Source of the DNA: Halobacteriovorax sp.
GTDB lineage: Bacteria > Bdellovibrionota > Bacteriovoracia > Bacteriovoracales > Bacteriovoracaceae
NCBI GenBank assembly: GCA_002716825.1
Contig: PBCC01000007.1
Coordinates: 26,722 to 90,721 of the forward strand
Direction of reading: 5' to 3'
Length of the DNA stretch: 64,000 nucleotides
Of the stretch, positions 27,453 through 35,496 are shown piece by piece. Within the stretch, counting starts at the first letter, position 1. Each line of letters begins with the position of its first letter. The position numbers and the translations under genes are program-made. The notes below the pieces were generated by a model that did not search any database, was not told the DNA's origin, and saw nothing but the letters and a program-made list of their open reading frames with translations.

Positions 27453-28300
27453 ATCTTACTGAAGTTATTCGTTCTTTCACTGCTCCAATGAAAGTCTGTG
27501 GCGTCGTGACGCGCGATAAGTATTTTCTTGAAGGTGTTATTGAAGGCGTTCCATTAGAACTATCAGTTCTTCCCGGATTACATCGCGAGAGTTTTGAACA
27601 AGCCGCCCATCAACTGAGAGAATACTTCAAAACAAACCGTGATCACTCAGAGCTTTTTCCTAGTGTTCGCTTTGCTATTGAGTCATGGCAATTTAAAAAG
27701 TCACTCACCTCTCAAGAACCAAAATGGAATCAACCGGTCGAACTCAATGCTCTTTTATTATCTCCTTCGCTCAAAGATCTTGAGCGCGCTCGCATACTGG
27801 GTAGGTCTTGCTTTAAGTTAAAAATTGCCCGCGGGGAATCTGCGAATGATATTAATAAACTTCTACAGCACTTAGCGCCCAATGAGAAAGTTCGCTTTGA
27901 TGGCAACAAAATGCTGAGCGAAAACGATCTAGAAAACTTATTAGAAGCGATCTCACCCCATTGGTCACATATTGATTATATTGAAGAGCCATTTGCTCAC
28001 TTTAGAGATCACCTCAACTGGCGACACCCTGTCCCACTAGCTGTGGATGAATCACTTCCCATGCTACTCAAGCACACAGGCCCAAGTGGACTGAATAAAG
28101 CCGTTTTAAAGCCCGCTCTTTTTGGCTTTGATGAAAGTGTTCGCATCATCGATAGCCTAGCAAAGCGTGGTGTTACTGTGACACTCAGTAGTAGTTTTGA
28201 GGGGCCGATTGGTATGGCGGCAAATTTTGCCCTAGCTTCCTACCAAAATAGTATCCAACCTAATCCCGCAGGTTTAGACACACTTAGCTTTTTTAATTGA
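27443..28300 (+). CDS. menC: o-Succinylbenzoate synthase
   Basis: 285 residues from the ATG at 27443; a longer frame opening at 27335 lies inside menA and is unlikely to be used. Enolase-superfamily active site: KLKIARG (Lys-x-Lys), VRFDGNKML (Asp), YIEEPF (Glu), AVDES (Asp) and VLKPALFG (Lys). It dehydrates SHCHC to o-succinylbenzoate. Last gene of the cluster; menB, menE and menH are not in the window. Confidence 0.9.
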   Translation: MEINLTEVIRSFTAPMKVCGVVTRDKYFLEGVIEGVPLELSVLPGLHRESFEQAAHQLREYFKTNRDHSELFPSVRFAIESWQFKKSLTSQEPKWNQPVELNALLLSPSLKDLERARILGRSCFKLKIARGESANDINKLLQHLAPNEKVRFDGNKMLSENDLENLLEAISPHWSHIDYIEEPFAHFRDHLNWRHPVPLAVDESLPMLLKHTGPSGLNKAVLKPALFGFDESVRIIDSLAKRGVTVTLSSSFEGPIGMAANFALASYQNSIQPNPAGLDTLSFFN

Positions 28301-28378
28301 GTTAAATTGGCGTTTAATTGGTGTCTGCCTGACCCCATCCTGACAAAATTTACCCTCAGATAATGTGAGAAAAAACCG

Positions 28379-28416
28379 TATAGATAGTAATCCAAATAAG
28401 CGGTAAACTATCTATA
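28379..28416 (+). promoter_or_regulatory. 10-bp inverted repeat ending at the Shine-Dalgarno of a tiny lipoprotein gene
   Basis: TATAGATAGT (28379-28388) and ACTATCTATA (28407-28416) are perfect complements around 18 bases. The right arm runs directly into AAGGAGG (28416-28422), so an RNA hairpin here would sit at the ribosome-binding site. An alternative ACCG/CGGT pairing (28375-28378 with 28401-28404) is incompatible with it. A DNA operator is equally possible. Confidence 0.55.
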
Positions 28417-28427
28417 AGGAGGCGACC

Positions 28428-28586
28428 ATGAAAAGGATTTTCGCTCTTATCGCCCTGTCTTTGACTCTTGCTTCATGTGCCAGCCAACAACAAGGCCGTG
28501 AAATAGCTCAAGAGCGCTGCGGTGATAACCATTTCGTTGATTATTATACTCACACTCAAAACGTTGAGAAATGTAACGGCTTCTAG
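28428..28586 (+). CDS. Tiny lipoprotein (52 aa)
   Basis: ATG at 28428 has AAGGAGG 5 bases upstream, one of the best Shine-Dalgarnos in the window. The product begins with a lipoprotein signal ending LASC (Cys17) and continues for 35 polar residues with two more Cys (31 and 49) that could form a disulfide. No family recognised. The inverted repeat just upstream suggests regulated expression. Confidence 0.8.
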   Translation: MKRIFALIALSLTLASCASQQQGREIAQERCGDNHFVDYYTHTQNVEKCNGF

Positions 28587-28631
28587 GATTAACCTAGGGG
28601 CCCGTTGCCTAACTTAAATGTAAGATTGAGC

Positions 28632-28670
28632 TTAATAATTATTAAATTTTAATTAAGACGAGACTTGACC
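28632..28670 (+). promoter_or_regulatory. AT-rich UP-like element and -35 of the porin-like gene
   Basis: A 14-bp AT palindrome TTAATAATTATTAA (28632-28645) plus further AT sequence lies directly upstream of TTGACC (28665-28670), a good -35. The matching -10 is poor (GTAGGT or GGTATT near 28686-28697), so this is only a suggestion. Confidence 0.35.
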
Positions 28671-28726
28671 TTCTCAATGAAGATCGTAGGTGGTATTTCT
28701 GCCTCGAACTTTCAGGGAGAAATACT

Positions 28727-29854
28727 GTGTCAAAAATCGTCTTAATTGCGCTCTGCATTCTCGCCCCAATTTCAAATACTTTTGCTTTTGATGCCACGGT
28801 TAAGGGTTTTATTGCTCTTGATATGCTCGTGCTCAAAAAAGAAACTGGCAGAAAACAGGAAGCAGAAACTGGGATCGGCACACTCGATCTTAAAGTCTAC
28901 GCTACTCATGACGACTTCAGCATGAAGATCAAACTCGATCTCGATGATGGCAGTATTGGCGATGCCTACAATATATTCGAAGAGGCCACTGTAAGTTACC
29001 GTGTTCTTCCCGATCACCAAATTATTATGGGTAAAGGCAAAGTCGCTTTTCACCAAATGCATTGGGGTGTGATCAGTCCATCATTCGTTGATGGCGGGGC
29101 TGAGCTCTCACCAGATCACAGTCTCTACGACCTGGATAATAGACTGCTACTTTCTTGGCGCTGGGGTGGATTCTCTCGCGGCTTTTTTAACTACCTAACA
29201 TATTTTGGCGAAGCCAAATCAATTTCAACAAACAGTGACGGCACTCCTCGCGTTTCAACTTCAGGCACAGCTCCTAATCAAAGATATTCTTTAAGCTACA
29301 GAAATGAGAAAACTTTCTCTTCAAAAGAGCAGGCCGGTATCGCCAATAAATTTGAATGGTTTTTCAATCGTCAGCTTTCAGCTTCTGCTGGTGGTATGTA
29401 TTATTATAACGAAATCAATCCAAAAAATAATTGGGCACTTGACCTGGCCGGTAAATACTCTGATCGCCAGCTCGAAGTTTGGGCCGAGTACGTTCACGCC
29501 TTCACTTCAACTCACTACGCCGCCCGCTACGCAACACTTAGAAAGCACGAAAATCTTTTTCAAATCGGCGCTGAATACTACATGACTGACTTCTACAACG
29601 TTCTCACCAATGTTGAAGCGGCGGTAGTGAATAATCAACACCACGGTGATCCGATTGGTGAGTTTAACGATGGTAAGAAAGTTAAGACAAAGACGTATAA
29701 AGCAGAAGCTGGTGTAAAGCTTAAGCTGCATAAGTCAGCTTTCATTACTCTTGGTGCACAGGTCGAAAAGCAAAACGTAGTGATTGCCGCTGATAATAGC
29801 GATCAAGATAATTATGCTTATATTCTTGCTTCTAAGTTTTCTTTTTTCTTCTAA
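28727..29854 (+). CDS. Porin-like outer-membrane protein
   Basis: 375 residues, GTG start with AGGGAG upstream. Signal peptide ending TFAF20; the mature protein is a run of alternating amphipathic strands with aromatic girdles and ends in ILASKFSFFF, a typical barrel terminus. The N-terminal part (DFSMKIKLDLDD...MGKGKVAFHQMHWG) resembles porins of the phosphate-selective/OprO type in layout, but I cannot assign a substrate. Convergent with the sugar dehydrogenase gene, overlapping by 4 bases. Confidence 0.75.
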   Translation: MSKIVLIALCILAPISNTFAFDATVKGFIALDMLVLKKETGRKQEAETGIGTLDLKVYATHDDFSMKIKLDLDDGSIGDAYNIFEEATVSYRVLPDHQIIMGKGKVAFHQMHWGVISPSFVDGGAELSPDHSLYDLDNRLLLSWRWGGFSRGFFNYLTYFGEAKSISTNSDGTPRVSTSGTAPNQRYSLSYRNEKTFSSKEQAGIANKFEWFFNRQLSASAGGMYYYNEINPKNNWALDLAGKYSDRQLEVWAEYVHAFTSTHYAARYATLRKHENLFQIGAEYYMTDFYNVLTNVEAAVVNNQHHGDPIGEFNDGKKVKTKTYKAEAGVKLKLHKSAFITLGAQVEKQNVVIAADNSDQDNYAYILASKFSFFF

Positions 29855-30984
29855 CGAGTCAGCGGGGAGAGCTTAAGAATTTTCCCCGTATCTGTTCCGA
29901 CTAAGATATGACCGCGTTGATCAACCAAGACTGATCTGATTCTCTCTTCAAGGGCGCTCAAGTAGCGCTCTTCTTTTATCGAAATATTGCCAACCATCAC
30001 GACGCGATTGAGATGCTCAAGCGCTAATGCGCCAGAGAAAAAGCTCCCCTTCCAGCTTGGAAAAGCCGCGCCTTGATAGCGAGTTAAATCACTAGGCGCA
30101 ATAGATGGTAGCCATACATGTCTTGGATTTTCAACGCCGGGAAGTTTTACGTGCTCAGTAATCTTAGGACCATAGTATTCGCGCCCGTAAGTGGCTTTAG
30201 GCCAACCGTAATTTGCGGCCTTGACCACTAGGTTGATCTCATCCCCGCCGCGCGGGCCGTGCTCATTAACCCATAACTCTTTTGACTCTTGATCATAATA
30301 GAGGCCTTGGGGATTTCTATGACCGTAGCTCCAAATCTCAGCAAGTGCATTCTTTGTGTTTAAGAATGGGTTATCTTTCGGAATCGAGCCATCTAAGTTT
30401 AAACGTACTATTTTGCCCATATGCTTTGATAGGTCCTGCGAGAGTTCGCGCTCCGTTCGCTCACCAAGAGAGACAAAGATATGCCCTTGGTGATCAAAAG
30501 CGATACGTGAGCCATAGTGAGCAGCTGTACTTTGCGGCGGCCTTGCTTCAAAGAGTGATTTACTTTCAACTAACTTATTCCCCACAAGTTTAGCTCGCTC
30601 GAGTCGCGTGGCCGAGAGCTCACCCAGCGGCGCCGAGTAAGTATAATAAATATATTGATTGCTTTTAAAGTCTGGATCAACCGCAATATCGAGAAGGCCA
30701 CCTTGGCCCTCACTTAAAACTTTTTGAACACCTGAGATGACTTCTAAATTTTTTGTCTTCAGATCAAAAGTTTTAATTTGTCCGTCACGTAAAGTTAAAA
30801 TGAGTTTATCACTCTCAACAAAGTCCATGGCCCAGATGACTCCACCAATTTTGTCAGACAGCGTCTCGACAAGCATTGGTACTTCTTTGTCTTTGAGATC
30901 AGAGATAGGGACTTTAGGTGGCTCAGTTGAAGAGCAAGAGCTAAGGGTCAGAAGGAATAGTAGGACACATAAAAGATTTTTCAT
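29851..30984 (-). CDS. PQQ-dependent aldose sugar dehydrogenase-like lipoprotein
   Basis: 377 residues. Lipoprotein signal ending LSSC (Cys17), then a six-bladed propeller of the glucose/sorbosone dehydrogenase family: GGLLDIAVDPDF, HYGSRIAFDHQGHIFVSLGER (in parts, with the catalytic-base His), SYGHRNPQGLYYD and EHGPRGGDEINLV. It would oxidise aldoses in the periplasm using PQQ; PQQ synthesis genes are not in the window. Its Shine-Dalgarno (AGGA) lies in a hairpin with the end of asnB. Confidence 0.88.
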   Translation of the reverse strand: MKNLLCVLLFLLTLSSCSSTEPPKVPISDLKDKEVPMLVETLSDKIGGVIWAMDFVESDKLILTLRDGQIKTFDLKTKNLEVISGVQKVLSEGQGGLLDIAVDPDFKSNQYIYYTYSAPLGELSATRLERAKLVGNKLVESKSLFEARPPQSTAAHYGSRIAFDHQGHIFVSLGERTERELSQDLSKHMGKIVRLNLDGSIPKDNPFLNTKNALAEIWSYGHRNPQGLYYDQESKELWVNEHGPRGGDEINLVVKAANYGWPKATYGREYYGPKITEHVKLPGVENPRHVWLPSIAPSDLTRYQGAAFPSWKGSFFSGALALEHLNRVVMVGNISIKEERYLSALEERIRSVLVDQRGHILVGTDTGKILKLSPLTR

Positions 30985-31002
30985 GTGTCCTAGTCTAACA
31001 AA

Positions 31003-32589
31003 CTAGGCTGGAACCACCACCGTTTTCGTGTGAAGTTTATTTGCTCGACCAGAAGGGTCGGCATTATAATCCTGCCATTTTGGAATCCAGCGACTTACAT
31101 TTTTAACCATGCCAGCGTGTCCAAAGAGGTCTTGAAATATTCCACGAAACAGAAAGGCTTCCTTTGTCATAGGCGTATTGTGAGGATAGAGCTCGCTTGC
31201 CTTGGCAAAGCTAATGTCATCAACGGTGCGTTCTCCCAGATCCTTGAGCATATCAATCCACGAATAACCCACTCCGTCAGAAAATTGCTCTTTTTGACGC
31301 CAAAGAACTGAATCCGGAAGCCACTCTCCTTTTACAAAAGCGCTTCTGAGCACGTCTTTTTCCATACGCACACCTGGTTTAATTTCTTTCAGCTTAGGGT
31401 CCACGTCCATGGCAACTTTTAAAAACTCTGGATCGAGAAAAGGAACTCGTGCTTCAACCGCCGCTCCCATAGTCGAGCGATCAGCACGAAGAACATCAGA
31501 AGTGTGAAGGCGCTTTACGCGTGAAACACATTCCTTATGGAACTCAACCGAATCCGGTGCATGGGCAAAGTAGAGATATCCGCCAAAAATTTCGTCAGCT
31601 CCTTCGCCAGAAAGAACAACTTTGACGCCTTGGCGAGAGATTTCCTTACTCATGAGATACATGGGAGTCGAGGCCCTAATCGTTGTTATATCGTAGGTCT
31701 CAGTTAACCAAATCAAATGTTCGATCGCCTTCATGCCTTCTTCGATGGTGGCCACAACTTCCGTATGATCACTATCAATAAATGCTGCCACTTCACGGGC
31801 GCGAATAAGATCGGGTGAGTCGATATCAAAGCCCACACTAAAAGTTTTAAGGCGACGCCCTTTGGCCTTTAAAAGTCTCGCAGCAATGGCGCTAACCAGG
31901 GATGAGTCGAGTCCACCAGAGAGTAAGGCACCGACAGGCACATCACCCATTAACCTTTTTTCTACCGAAGCAATTAGTGTATCTCTAAGTTTTGAGCCAT
32001 CACTAGTTGGAATAATCGCATCATCAAACCATGTTGGTTTAAACCAGCGAACAAAACCTGTCTCTAGAGTAAACATATGTCCTGGTGGAAATTCTTCGAT
32101 AGTTTCACAGTGCTCAAACAATGCTTTTTGTTCTGAACCAAACCATAGACCGCCTGTGGCATCGCGACCAACATACATTGGCTTAATACCAATCGCATCT
32201 CGAGCTGCGAAGATTTTTTTGCCATCGACAATGACAAAGGCAAAGTCACCGTCGATATGTTCTAAGACTTTCTCGCCGTAAGCTTCATAGCCGCGAAGAA
32301 TGGCTTCGCTATCAGACTTAGTAGTAAAGACTGAGCCTAGTGTTGATCTTATAGATTCGTGATTCCAAATCTCTCCGTTATGGACTAGGGCAGCTCCTGA
32401 GCCGCTCACGATGGGCTGTTTGCCAGTGTGCAGATCGACGATGGCCAACCGCTGGTGAACAAGGACAGTGCCTTCAGAGGTGATGTGGTGAGCTTTCTCA
32501 TCCGGACCTCGATGGGCCAAATGCTCAGCACTTTCAAGAATTTGTTCTAAACCAACTTTGCTACCTGTTACAACGACGAATCCGCACAT
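31003..32589 (-). CDS. asnB: Glutamine-hydrolysing asparagine synthetase
   Basis: 528 residues when started at the ATG at 32589, which has GGAGG upstream and puts Cys at position 2 as the N-terminal glutaminase nucleophile after Met removal (MCGFVVV). A longer upstream frame would bury this Cys and is rejected. AHRGPDE, LVHNGEIWNHE and the synthetase PP-loop LLSGGLDSSLV are clear, followed by STMGAAVEARVPFLD. It makes asparagine from aspartate, ATP and glutamine. Confidence 0.94.
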   Translation of the reverse strand: MCGFVVVTGSKVGLEQILESAEHLAHRGPDEKAHHITSEGTVLVHQRLAIVDLHTGKQPIVSGSGAALVHNGEIWNHESIRSTLGSVFTTKSDSEAILRGYEAYGEKVLEHIDGDFAFVIVDGKKIFAARDAIGIKPMYVGRDATGGLWFGSEQKALFEHCETIEEFPPGHMFTLETGFVRWFKPTWFDDAIIPTSDGSKLRDTLIASVEKRLMGDVPVGALLSGGLDSSLVSAIAARLLKAKGRRLKTFSVGFDIDSPDLIRAREVAAFIDSDHTEVVATIEEGMKAIEHLIWLTETYDITTIRASTPMYLMSKEISRQGVKVVLSGEGADEIFGGYLYFAHAPDSVEFHKECVSRVKRLHTSDVLRADRSTMGAAVEARVPFLDPEFLKVAMDVDPKLKEIKPGVRMEKDVLRSAFVKGEWLPDSVLWRQKEQFSDGVGYSWIDMLKDLGERTVDDISFAKASELYPHNTPMTKEAFLFRGIFQDLFGHAGMVKNVSRWIPKWQDYNADPSGRANKLHTKTVVVPA

Positions 32590-32782
32590 AAGACCTCCAT
32601 CTCTTGCCCTATCATTCAACATTTTCGTCTTTTTTTGAACAAAAAATAACAACTAATGAGCAAGTTTTAAATATGTTCAATAAATATGAGTAAAAATAGA
32701 GTTACCTCAATCCAAGGGTCCTGAATCGAGACTGAGCTGAAAAATTTTTAGTTGGCCTAGGCAAAGACTGCGCTCAAACTGC

Positions 32783-33676
32783 CTAGTTCAAGAGCCGACT
32801 CGTTTCACTGGCGACGAATTTAATCTCTTCACGATCACAATTATTTTGTCCCACGACGACGAGTCGATGAAGGCCTAGGTCCTTAACTGCCCTCTTCGAT
32901 GACTTGAGTGACGTCACTTCAACCAGGTCTTCATTTCTTGAAGCTACCCTTTGGGGCAAAACAGAGGCGATCGAACCACTTGCTGTAGCTGCTCTTAAGG
33001 TCTCAAAACTGTCACTCAAGATAGTTGGCTTATCAAGTTTTAAGTTTTTGAGAAACTTTGAAAAATATCGAGGCAACCCATCACGGCCGGGCTCTAACGT
33101 TCCAAAGCCTAGCCTCTCTATCGTTGTCAAAGTAGCTGGAAGTGACCTCGAAATATAGAGTCCAAGTCGGTCCTCGGCCACATCAATCGAATAAAAACGG
33201 TCTAGATTATCATTTTCGGTAATAAGCGCCGAACATAACTCCCCCTTTCTAAGCATCGTCAAAAGGTTTGAAGTTCGACTAATTTTTAGTCCAAGTCTCA
33301 AGTTAGGAAGCTTTAGCTTAAACGAGCTGATTAGTCCCGGCAGAATATTGATAGCAATGCTTTCATAGGTACCAAAGTTTATCCAACTCAACTCCGGTAC
33401 AGGTTCACCATTAATATCTTTAAGTTTATCAAACGCTTCGAATGCAGGCTTTACAATTTTCAAAATCGCTATGGCGTCTGGAGTGGGACGAACACTCCCC
33501 TTATCTCGTATCAAAAGTGGTCTACCAAATGATTGCTCCAAAGAAGTTATTGTTTGAGAAATAGCAGATGGCGTCACCTTGGCCTTTAGAGCTGCATGCT
33601 TTAGACTTCCGTGGCTAAGAACTAAGTCTAAAGTCCATAATTTCTTAATTTGGTCGACATTAAAATCTCTAGACAT
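32783..33676 (-). CDS. LysR-family transcriptional regulator
   Basis: About 297 residues from the ATG at 33676, preceded by GAGAGGG; an ATG four codons upstream is less likely. N-terminal winged helix: HGSLKHAALKAKVTPSAISQTITSLEQSFGRPLLIR, recognised in parts, then a periplasmic-binding-like effector domain. It is transcribed away from the YHS/cytochrome operon, with an inverted repeat in the gap, so it is the obvious regulator of that operon. A 7-bp inverted repeat (CTAGGCA arms) overlaps its stop codon. Confidence 0.93.
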   Translation of the reverse strand: MSRDFNVDQIKKLWTLDLVLSHGSLKHAALKAKVTPSAISQTITSLEQSFGRPLLIRDKGSVRPTPDAIAILKIVKPAFEAFDKLKDINGEPVPELSWINFGTYESIAINILPGLISSFKLKLPNLRLGLKISRTSNLLTMLRKGELCSALITENDNLDRFYSIDVAEDRLGLYISRSLPATLTTIERLGFGTLEPGRDGLPRYFSKFLKNLKLDKPTILSDSFETLRAATASGSIASVLPQRVASRNEDLVEVTSLKSSKRAVKDLGLHRLVVVGQNNCDREEIKFVASETSRLLN

Positions 33677-33711
33677 AAACCCTCTCAAGATTAGCTGATC
33701 TAAACCTAGGA

Positions 33712-33736
33712 TTAAGTAACACTAATCAATACTTAA
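33712..33736. promoter_or_regulatory. Likely LysR-type operator
   Basis: TTAAGTA, 11 bases, TACTTAA: perfect 7-bp arms in the 106-base divergent gap. It fits the T-N11-A style and size of LysR-type recognition sites. A second half-like copy, AATACTTA, recurs at 33755-33762 (first copy 33728-33735), as often seen for the activation half-site. Confidence 0.65.
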
Positions 33737-33782
33737 GGCAATTTTATCGTTAAAAATACTTATCACTAAAAAGGAGAAAGAG

Positions 33783-34274
33783 ATGAGTACGAAATGGAAC
33801 AAAGCTTTAATATCAGGTTTTATAGCACTTACAATCTCATTGATGACATTTACCACCAGCGCTGAAACATTTAGGAACACCGAGCGCTATAACCTAGAAA
33901 ACGGTGTGTCTCTTAAGGGCTTCGACCCTGTCTCCTACTTCCCTGAAGGGGGATCAAACCCACAAGAAGGGAGTGAGGAATTTGCGCTCGAGTATAAAGG
34001 AGTGGTCTACAATTTCGCTTCACAAAGTAATCAGGATCAATTCCTATCAAACCCGAGTAGATACGAACCGACTTATGGTGGCTGGTGCGCTTACGCTATG
34101 GCATCGGGCGCACAAGTTGATATTCGGCCACAGTTTTTCTCAATCAATGGCAATCGACTACATTTCTTTGTTAGCTCAAGAGCGAAAAGGAATTTCGACA
34201 GAGAAGTTGAGGATCATGAAAATCGTGCAGATCAGTTTTGGAAACAAATTTCTGGCGAAGAACCAAGAAACTAA
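33783..34274 (+). CDS. Secreted YHS-domain protein
   Basis: 163 residues. Signal peptide ending TSAE28; the rest is a YHS-type domain: LKGFDPVSYFPEG, LEYKGVVYNFASQSNQDQFLSNPSRYEP (in parts) and YGGWCAYAMASG with Cys102. Relatives include forms annotated as selenoproteins at this position; here it is an ordinary Cys codon. YHS domains are thought to bind metal (copper is the best case). AGGAGAAAGAG precedes the ATG. First gene of the redox operon. Confidence 0.88.
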   Translation: MSTKWNKALISGFIALTISLMTFTTSAETFRNTERYNLENGVSLKGFDPVSYFPEGGSNPQEGSEEFALEYKGVVYNFASQSNQDQFLSNPSRYEPTYGGWCAYAMASGAQVDIRPQFFSINGNRLHFFVSSRAKRNFDREVEDHENRADQFWKQISGEEPRN

Positions 34275-34303
34275 TCTTGTAAAAAGTTCCGCAGGAGTTA
34301 GAA

Positions 34304-34960
34304 ATGTACATTGTTAATATTTTGATACTTTTAGCACTAGCTTCTTGCGGAAACTATAGCGAAAGCTCAGGTTTCAACGAAGAAAATTTTAGTAGAGACC
34401 TTAGTGAAAGGGTAACTTTTGACATTATTAAAAAAAATATACTCACCCCACATTGTATAAGTTGTCACCAACAGTACGCAAACTACGAAAGCGTAGCTTC
34501 AGGAATTTCATCAATTTCTAATGCTGTGATTTCAAATCGGATGCCCAAGAACGCGCCTGTTTTAAGCAATGGGAAAAAGAGTCTGCTTGAGGCTTGGATT
34601 ATTGCTGGATTGCCACGGGAAATAGGTCAGCCTCCCTCCCCGCCAGTCGATCCTAAGCTTGAGGCTACATGGGTTTCACTCTCTACAAAGGTTTTTTATC
34701 CAAAATGTCTCGCCTGTCACAACCCACAAGGTCAGGCAAAGTTTTTAGACCTATCTACGAGACAAGCTTTTTTTTCGCAGAGAAACCGAGACTTTGGCGG
34801 GGAGACGCTAATTAACTTTGAACAACCTGAACAAAGTTATTTGATCAGCGTTATCACGGACCCACAAGAGCCAATGCCACCGACGTGGTCAAATATCGAG
34901 CTCTTAAGCGAAGATGAAATTAACACCATAACGGAGTGGATCACACAGGGTCTACCATAG
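34304..34960 (+). CDS. Di-haem cytochrome c lipoprotein
   Basis: 218 residues. Lipoprotein signal ending LASC (Cys15). Two haem c sites, CISCH (51-55) and CLACH (135-139), each with a likely distal Met: Met80 in NRMPKNAP and Met191 in EPMPPTW. This is two tandem class-I-like c domains. It would be anchored to a membrane and face the periplasm. Shine-Dalgarno AGGAGTT. Eight bases separate it from the YceI gene start. Confidence 0.93.
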   Translation: MYIVNILILLALASCGNYSESSGFNEENFSRDLSERVTFDIIKKNILTPHCISCHQQYANYESVASGISSISNAVISNRMPKNAPVLSNGKKSLLEAWIIAGLPREIGQPPSPPVDPKLEATWVSLSTKVFYPKCLACHNPQGQAKFLDLSTRQAFFSQRNRDFGGETLINFEQPEQSYLISVITDPQEPMPPTWSNIELLSEDEINTITEWITQGLP

Positions 34961-34968
34961 GAACAAAA

Positions 34969-35496
34969 ATGAAAAAACTTATATCCATAATTCTATTCTA
35001 TTCGCTTACCTCAAATGCAAACGTCTTTGTAGTAGATCAGGGAGATATTGAATTTAAGGCAAAAGGTAAACCAGCACTTATAAGCATCAATGGTAAATCA
35101 GATCACTTAACAGGGAAACTTACAGAAACTGATAATGGCTTTAGTGGTGAATTTGACCTTGATCTAAATCACCTTTCAACAGGAATAGAGCTTAGAGATG
35201 AACATTTGAAAAAAACGTACCTTAAAGTAGATCAATACCCACAAGCAAAACTTCAGTTTTCAAACTTAAAGGTCTTAAAAAACCAAGAGATAGATTTTGT
35301 TGCAAGCCTAACGCTTCATGGGCAAACAAAAGAGATAAATGGAAATGCAATCGTCTCTGATAAAAATACGATCAACGCAGAATTTATAATCAACCTTGCT
35401 GATTTTAGTATTGATATTCCAAGTTTTAAAGGAATAACAGTTGCAAAGGATGTGAAAATTGAGGTCAACGCAAGCCTAAAAGAGATGATAAAATGA
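34969..35496 (+). CDS. YceI-family periplasmic lipocalin-fold protein
   Basis: 175 residues from the ATG at 34969 (AGGA upstream); a frame starting at 34936 would overlap the cytochrome and spoil the signal peptide. Signal ending SNAN, then the YceI domain: IEFKAKGKPALISINGKS, FDLDLNHLSTGIELRDEHLKK (split) and FSIDIP. YceI proteins bind isoprenoid/quinone-like lipids in a barrel. Its stop overlaps the next ATG (ATGA). Confidence 0.92.
   Translation: MKKLISIILFYSLTSNANVFVVDQGDIEFKAKGKPALISINGKSDHLTGKLTETDNGFSGEFDLDLNHLSTGIELRDEHLKKTYLKVDQYPQAKLQFSNLKVLKNQEIDFVASLTLHGQTKEINGNAIVSDKNTINAEFIINLADFSIDIPSFKGITVAKDVKIEVNASLKEMIK

Noticed and set aside
32590..32652. Longer start for asnB
   Set aside because: It would place 21 residues before the catalytic Cys2, which must be N-terminal after processing.
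34082..34110. Selenocysteine in the YHS protein
   Set aside because: Some relatives are annotated as selenoproteins at this position, but here the codon is TGC (Cys102), not TGA.
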